Below, one piece after another: positions 59,728-64,000 of a stretch of DNA of 64,000 nt. The first letter of the stretch is position 1; the number at the start of each line of letters is the position of its first letter. Location: assembly GCA_023548195.1 (NCBI GenBank), contig JAJHZJ010000414.1, positions 1,292,001 through 1,356,000 on the forward strand, given 5' to 3'. The notes beneath the pieces are model-generated. The model saw nothing but the letters and a program-made list of their open reading frames with translations, had not been told where the DNA came from and made no database searches. This DNA comes from Bettongia penicillata ogilbyi (Eukaryota > Chordata > Mammalia > Diprotodontia > Potoroidae). Position numbers and translations under genes: made by a program.

Positions 59728-60734
59728 AGAGTTTTTTCCAACAAATGCAAATGATCCCGACATTCGGATCTGATGACAAGGACGTATTCTTGCCATCAGG
59801 GAAAGAGGTGGAGGGCGGGGCCTCAGTACCCCAGACACCCCAGGGGGATGTGGGGTGGGCTCAGGCCTTGGAAGAGCTCAAAAAGGATTTTGAAAATCAA
59901 GTTAGACAGGTGGAGGAAAAACTGGGAAGAGAAATGAGAGAGATGCAAGAAAAGTATGAAAAACGGGTCAATACCTTGGTTAAGGAGACCCAAAAAAATG
60001 TTGAAGAAAATAACACCTTGAAGAATAGGCTCACTCAATTGGCAAAAGAGGTTCAAAAAGCCAATGAGGAGAAGAATGCTTTCAAAAGCAGAATGAGCCA
60101 AATGGAAAAAGAGGTTCAAAAGCTCACTGAAGAGAATAGTTCTCTCAAAATTAGAATGGAACAGATGGAGTCTAATGACTTTACGAGAAACCAAGAAATC
60201 ACCAAACAAAACCAAAAGAATGAAAAAATGGAAGAGAATGTGAAATATCTCATGGGAAAAACAACTGACCTGGAAAATAGATCCAGGAGAGAAAATTTAA
60301 AAATTATGGGACTACCTGAAAGTCATGATCAAAAAAAGAGCCTAGACATCATCTTCCATGAAATTATCAAGGAAAACTGCCCTGACATTCTAGAACCAAG
60401 GGGCAAAATAAGTATTGAAAGAATCCATCGATCACCACCTGAAAGAGATCCAAAAAGAGAAACTCCTAGGAACATTGTGGCCAAATTCCAGAACTCCCAG
60501 CTCAAGGAGAATATCTTGCAAGCAGCTAGAAAGAAACAATTCCAGTACTGTGGAAATACAATCAGGATAACCCAAGATCTAGCAGCTTCTACATTAAGAG
60601 ATCGAAGGGCGTGGAACAGGATATTCCAGAAGTCAAAGGAACTAGGACTCAAACCAAGAATCACCTACCCAGCTAAACTGAGTATAATACTTCAGGGGAA
60701 AATATGGTCTTTCAATGAAACAGAGGACTTTTAA
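59694..60734 (+). CDS. HAL1/L1-type ORF1 protein, intact
   Basis: A 346-residue RNA-binding chaperone of LINE-1 type; it coats its own RNA in cytoplasmic particles. Residues 1-50 are a basic then acidic, low-order head. Residues about 55-195 are a long heptad coiled coil (blocks such as ELKKDFENQVRQVEEKL and QMEKEVQKLTEENSSLKIRM), which would trimerise. ENRSRRENLKIMGLPE (194-209) opens the RRM-like domain. The C-terminal domain covers about 251-346 and has the conserved NIVAKF, KENILQAARKK, RRAWN and YPAKLS blocks. The start ATG has A at -3. The frame has no stop or frameshift. Length matches L1 ORF1p (about 340 residues). No ORF2 follows. Confidence 0.9.
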   Translation: MPRKGKKNKTIESFFQQMQMIPTFGSDDKDVFLPSGKEVEGGASVPQTPQGDVGWAQALEELKKDFENQVRQVEEKLGREMREMQEKYEKRVNTLVKETQKNVEENNTLKNRLTQLAKEVQKANEEKNAFKSRMSQMEKEVQKLTEENSSLKIRMEQMESNDFTRNQEITKQNQKNEKMEENVKYLMGKTTDLENRSRRENLKIMGLPESHDQKKSLDIIFHEIIKENCPDILEPRGKISIERIHRSPPERDPKRETPRNIVAKFQNSQLKENILQAARKKQFQYCGNTIRITQDLAASTLRDRRAWNRIFQKSKELGLKPRITYPAKLSIILQGKIWSFNETEDF

Positions 60735-61737
60735 TCATTCTTGATGAAAAGACCAGAGCTGAAAAGAAAATTTGACTTTCAAACACAAGAATGAGAAGAA
60801 GCATGAAAAACTAAACAGCAAAGAGAAGTCATAAGGGACTTACCAAAAGTGAACTGTTTACATTCCTACATGGAAAGACAATATTTGTAACTCTTAAAAC
60901 TTTTCAGTATCTGGGTAGTTGTTGGGATCACACACACACATACATACACACACATGTACACATGTGCACACACACACATACACACATGCACGCACATACA
61001 GAGACAGAGCACAGAGTGAATTGAATAGGATGGGACCATAGCTGAAAAGAAACTAAGGTAAATGGTGAGAGAGAAATGTAGTGGGAGGAAAGAGGGTGAA
61101 ATGGAATGGGGTAATTATATGTCATTTAAGAGGCAAGTAGGAGACTTTTTAGTGGAGGGAAAAAGAGGAGAGCTGAGAAAAAAAAAAAACAATTAGCTTA
61201 CCCTCATCACATCTGACTAAAGGAAGGAATAAAATGCACACTCATTTTGGTATGAAAACCTATCTTACGGTATAGGAAAGTGGGGGAGAAGGAGATAAGC
61301 AAGGGGGGGGATGATGGAAGGGAGGGCAAAGGGAGGAGGGAGCAATTTGAAGTCAACACTTGGGGAGGGACAGGATTAAAAGACAGAAGAGAAACAATGA
61401 GGGGCAGGGTAGGATGGAGGGTAATTTAGTTAGTCTTACACAACATGACTACCAGGGAAGTCATTTGCAAAATTACACAGATATGGCCTATATTGAATTG
61501 CCTGCCTTCCCAAAGGGAATGGGTGGGGAGGGAGGTATGGGGAGAATTTGGAACTCATAGTTTTAGGAACAACTGTTTAGTATTGCTGTTGCTACTAGGA
61601 AAGAAGACATACAGTTAATGAGGAATAGAAAGTCATCTGGCCCTACAGGAGAAAAGAGAAGATGGAGACAAGAGAAGGGTGGGATGACAGAAGAGAGGGC
61701 AGATTGGAGATAGGGAAAATTAGATGCTTGGGATATT

Positions 61738-61763
61738 GGGGTGGGGGGAGGGGATAAAAGGGG
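61738..61763 (+). other. Potential G-quadruplex in the element's 3' UTR
   Basis: Four G runs (61738-61741, 61743-61748, 61750-61753, 61760-61763) separated by loops of 1, 1 and 6 nt. Purine-rich, G4-prone tracts in the 3' UTR are a known property of mammalian L1. A second G-rich stretch lies at 61280-61345. Confidence 0.65.
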
Positions 61764-61885
61764 AGAAAATTTGGAACCCAAAATTTTGTGAAAATGAATG
61801 CAAAAAGTCAAATAAATAAATAAATAAATGAATGAATAAATGAATGAATGAATGAATGAATGAATAAATAAATAAATAAAAAGAA

Positions 61886-61900
61886 AGAAATATTACCTCC
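61886..61900 (+). repeat. Target-site duplication, right copy
   Basis: AGAAATATTACCTCC, a perfect match to 58846-58860, directly after the element's AAAT/GAAT-rich tail. Confidence 0.95.
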
Positions 61901-62349
61901 TTTGACCCTCACAACAACCCTGTGATGTAGGTGCTGTTATTGTCCTCATTTTACAGTTGAGGAAACTGAGGTAAATAGAAGTTAAAGAGTTTGCCCTGGG
62001 TCATACAGCTGGTCAGTGTCTGGGGCCAAATTTGAACTTCCAGACTCCAGGTTTAGGGCTTTATCTACTGCACTCTCTAGCTGCCTCAAGAGGAAGAAAA
62101 CTATAAGAAGGAGCATAAAGGTTGTGGCCTCTGTACCTGCTCCATTCTTTGTCACATCCTCCCTAATAAATTGTCTACATATGGACTCTGAGTCATCAGT
62201 GATGTCCTTGACAAATCAAATAGCCTTTTTCTTGCCCTGTTTTTTGCTGACCACTGTTATAAGAGATGCTCTTACAAGAGATGCACCCTTTTGGAAGTTT
62301 ACCACCCACTTGACACTGATCCTGGCACTAATAAATATGTGAACATCCA

Positions 62350-62565
62350 TTATATTGACAAATCACAGTTTATTTTACCAGTCATCAATTTATGGGCATC
62401 CACTTTATTTCTGGTTCTTTATTACCACAAACAGTACACTGGGCCTCTGATTTTGCTGGGAAGTGGTATTGCTGCATCAAAACGTGTGACCTGATCATGT
62501 AGTCCTTTTGTTGCATAACATCAAATGGACATGTGGAACTGTTCAAACCATCCATAACTCTTTTT
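62350..62565 (-). mobile_element. L1 3'-region fragment, minus strand
   Basis: 'atcaatttatgggcatccac' and 'agtggtattgctgcatcaaa' are the reverse of marsupial L1 3' sequence. 62096-62349 on its left and 62566-62739 on its right show nothing else. Confidence 0.55.
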
Positions 62566-62739
62566 TGCAAGATACTTCTACCCTTATGCCCCACCACCAT
62601 CTCCAAACAGATAGGTATAAGCAGTCCATTTTCTTCTTCTTAGAGAAATTCTTCTCTGATCAATCTTTCTTGGTCAATAGCATGACTGTTCAAAACCTGT
62701 GAACTGCTTCTGACCCCTGCCTCTTCTTAATGCACTAGA

Positions 62740-63175
62740 TTTCCATTACTAAATAGTGTTCATTCCTCCTCAGGATATTCCTCATTTTTTTCCATCCTCT
62801 CTATTGCCACTGGCACTTCCCTAGTTCAGGGTCTCAGATTTCTTGTCTCAGTGATTTCAACAGTTTCTTAGCTGGCTTCCTTCCTGGTTCCTGGTCCTGA
62901 GTATCACTGTTAGAATCATCATTTTGAAATGCAGCTTTCATCACGCCACTCTCCAGCCTAAGAATCGACAACGGCCCCTAACTGCATTTGGTCTGAGCTG
63001 GTCTGTCTGGCTCTCAGAGCCCTTCACAATATAGACCAGTGCTATGCTTCCAACCGTTCTTCACATCTGCCGCCTTTTGATCATCCTGTCCCTGCTGCCT
63101 TGGCCCCTTTGTTCTCCTGACTCTCTAGCTCCTCTCTCTCTTTAAAGGCTCAGTTCCAGTATTCTTCTAGGGGGT
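62740..63175 (+). repeat. L2 fragment
   Basis: 'tttcatcacgccactctcca' and 'gctctcagagcccttcacaa' are L2 landmarks. Confidence 0.65.
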
Positions 63176-63543
63176 TGGTGTGGGACGAGAACTCTGGCTC
63201 CTGTGGAGGAAAAAGAATAGTAGCGCATGTGGAACCCCAAGAAAGACCAGCCAGAAATGTCCTTTTTTGGGGAGGCCCACACTCTCCCCCACAACACCTG
63301 GATAACCCTATCCTCCATCAACCAATCCTGCCTTCCCTCCAGGTACCCCTTTTCAACCACAGGGGGACTCCTAGGGAATATTTTGCATATACTTTCAGGG
63401 CCTGTGTAGCAGCCAGGATACTGAGCTACCTCTCCCAAGGCCCCCGTATGCTTTCTGTGAATTGCTTGACCCAGATAGTGGGACCAGATGTAAGGATGGA
63501 TGAGATGCTGAGACAGAAGGTGAAGAATACTAATAAGAAAAAT
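63176..63543. other. Intron, unique stretch
   Basis: No element recognised. Overlapping open frames on both strands here look like chance. Confidence 0.45.
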
Positions 63544-63785
63544 GGGCAGCAAGGTGGTGCCATAGATAGACAGCTAGGCTTGGAATCAGAAAGATTTGAG
63601 ATCAAATACAACTTCACACACTTACTAGCTGTGTGACTCTGGGCAAGGCACTTAACCTTGCCTGCCTCAGTTTCCTCATCTGTAAAATGAGCTGGAGAAG
63701 GAAATGGAAAACCACTCCAGTATCTATGACAAGAAAACCCCAAAGGGGTCATGAAGAGTCAGACATCACTGAAGAACAATAAAAA
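63544..63785 (+). mobile_element. SINE with RTE-like tail, near full length
   Basis: 'gggcagcaaggtggtgccat' head, 'tcagtttcctcatctgtaaa' and 'accactccagtatctatgac' middle, 'gtcatgaagagtcagacatc' tail. Same type as 5690, 32742 and 33381. 63786-64000 after it shows nothing. Confidence 0.85.
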
Positions 63786-64000
63786 ATACATAAATGCGAC
63801 AAGTATGGCAAACATTCTTCCTCCAGCTCTAATTATAACTGAATCCCTCTCCCCCAACCCAAGTCACACTACCTTAACTCTCCAGTCAAGCCCTGGATAC
63901 CCTATTGTGCTGGGGGAAAATGAGATTGCAACCGTAAGCTCAGACAATCATCATTTCCAATAATGGTTAGGGAAGCTGAGAAAAGGATCTTTACTGGACT

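Larger units (their letters stand above)
58861..61885 (+). mobile_element. Complete half-LINE-1 (HAL1-like) retrotransposon
   Basis: A 3025-bp element, exactly bounded by a 15-bp target-site duplication. It comprises an 833-bp GC-rich 5' UTR (58861-59693), an intact ORF1 (59694-60734) and a 1151-bp 3' UTR (60735-61885) with a CA/CATA tract at 60930-60999, purine-rich sequence and an AAAT/GAAT tail at 61809-61885. No ORF2 (endonuclease/reverse transcriptase) and no remnant of it follows ORF1, which is the definition of a HAL1 element. Such elements are thought to move with an L1 partner's ORF2 protein. The 5' end TGGGGTGGAGCCAAGATGG is close to the start of L1 elements, so it is not 5' truncated. 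It lies antisense to PDIA5, in the intron upstream of exon A. Confidence 0.85.
58791..62095 (+). repeat. MIR element split by the HAL1-like insertion
   Basis: Left half 58791-58860 ('tgccaggtcctgtggtaagt') and right half 61901-62095 ('ccctcacaacaaccctgtga', 'ttacagttgaggaaactgag') form one collinear MIR once the element at 58861-61885 and one copy of the 15-bp duplication are removed. This dates the insertion as younger than the MIR. Confidence 0.85.

Noticed and set aside
59823..60664. Long minus-strand open frames (130 and 111 codons) opposite the retrotransposon ORF1
   Set aside because: They are mirror frames of the conserved plus-strand ORF1 coiled coil and C-terminal domain, which explains the lack of stops. 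No independent motif.
61809..61885. AAAT/GAAT array as an independent microsatellite locus or CRISPR-like repeat
   Set aside because: It is the 3' tail of the retrotransposon, directly followed by the target-site duplication. No spacer structure.
57997..64000. Search for PDIA5 exon 1, signal peptide and promoter
   Set aside because: No matching coding sequence on the minus strand. GC-rich sequence near 59000-59600 belongs to the retrotransposon and not to a host CpG island.

Overview
The window is a vertebrate, almost certainly marsupial, intronic landscape. It holds the middle of one protein-coding gene, read on the minus strand, buried in interspersed repeats. The gene is PDIA5 (protein disulfide isomerase family A member 5, an ER thioredoxin-fold oxidoreductase). 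Ten consecutive coding exons lie between 57996 and 3129. Each has GT-AG junctions, and they join into 888 nt of unbroken frame, equal to about residues 87-380 of the 519-residue human protein as I remember it. The first exon(s) must lie beyond 64000. The third catalytic domain and the ER-retention tail must lie left of position 1.

Layout from left to right (reverse of the gene): intron 1-3128; exons J and I (3129-3941), second catalytic domain; a 16.5 kb intron full of L2, L3/CR1 and SINE sequence; exon H at 20.5 kb; an 8.9 kb intron; exons G and F at 29.5-29.8 kb; a 14.8 kb intron with a long antisense L3/CR1 copy; exon E at 44.6 kb with the first CXXC site; exon D at 49.6 kb; exon C at 51.7 kb; exons B and A at 57.7-58.0 kb; then at least 6 kb of further upstream intron.

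The assignment to marsupials rests on repeats: several tRNA-headed SINE types, L1 3' ends of the kind common in marsupial genomes, old L2/MIR/L3 copies, and a complete half-LINE-1 (HAL1-like) retrotransposon at 58861-61885. That element has an L1-type 5' end with a YY1-like site, three 72-bp tandem repeats in its 5' UTR, an intact 346-codon ORF1, no ORF2, a polypurine G-rich 3' UTR and a perfect 15-bp target-site duplication. It is the youngest and most interesting non-genic object here. It lies antisense to PDIA5 and splits an old MIR.

No second host gene, RNA gene, CRISPR array or prokaryotic feature was found. Other open frames are chance or repeat-derived. Repeat family names are from recognition by eye and need RepeatMasker; edges of old repeats are good to about 20-50 bp. 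Splice junctions of the ten exons were read to the base.
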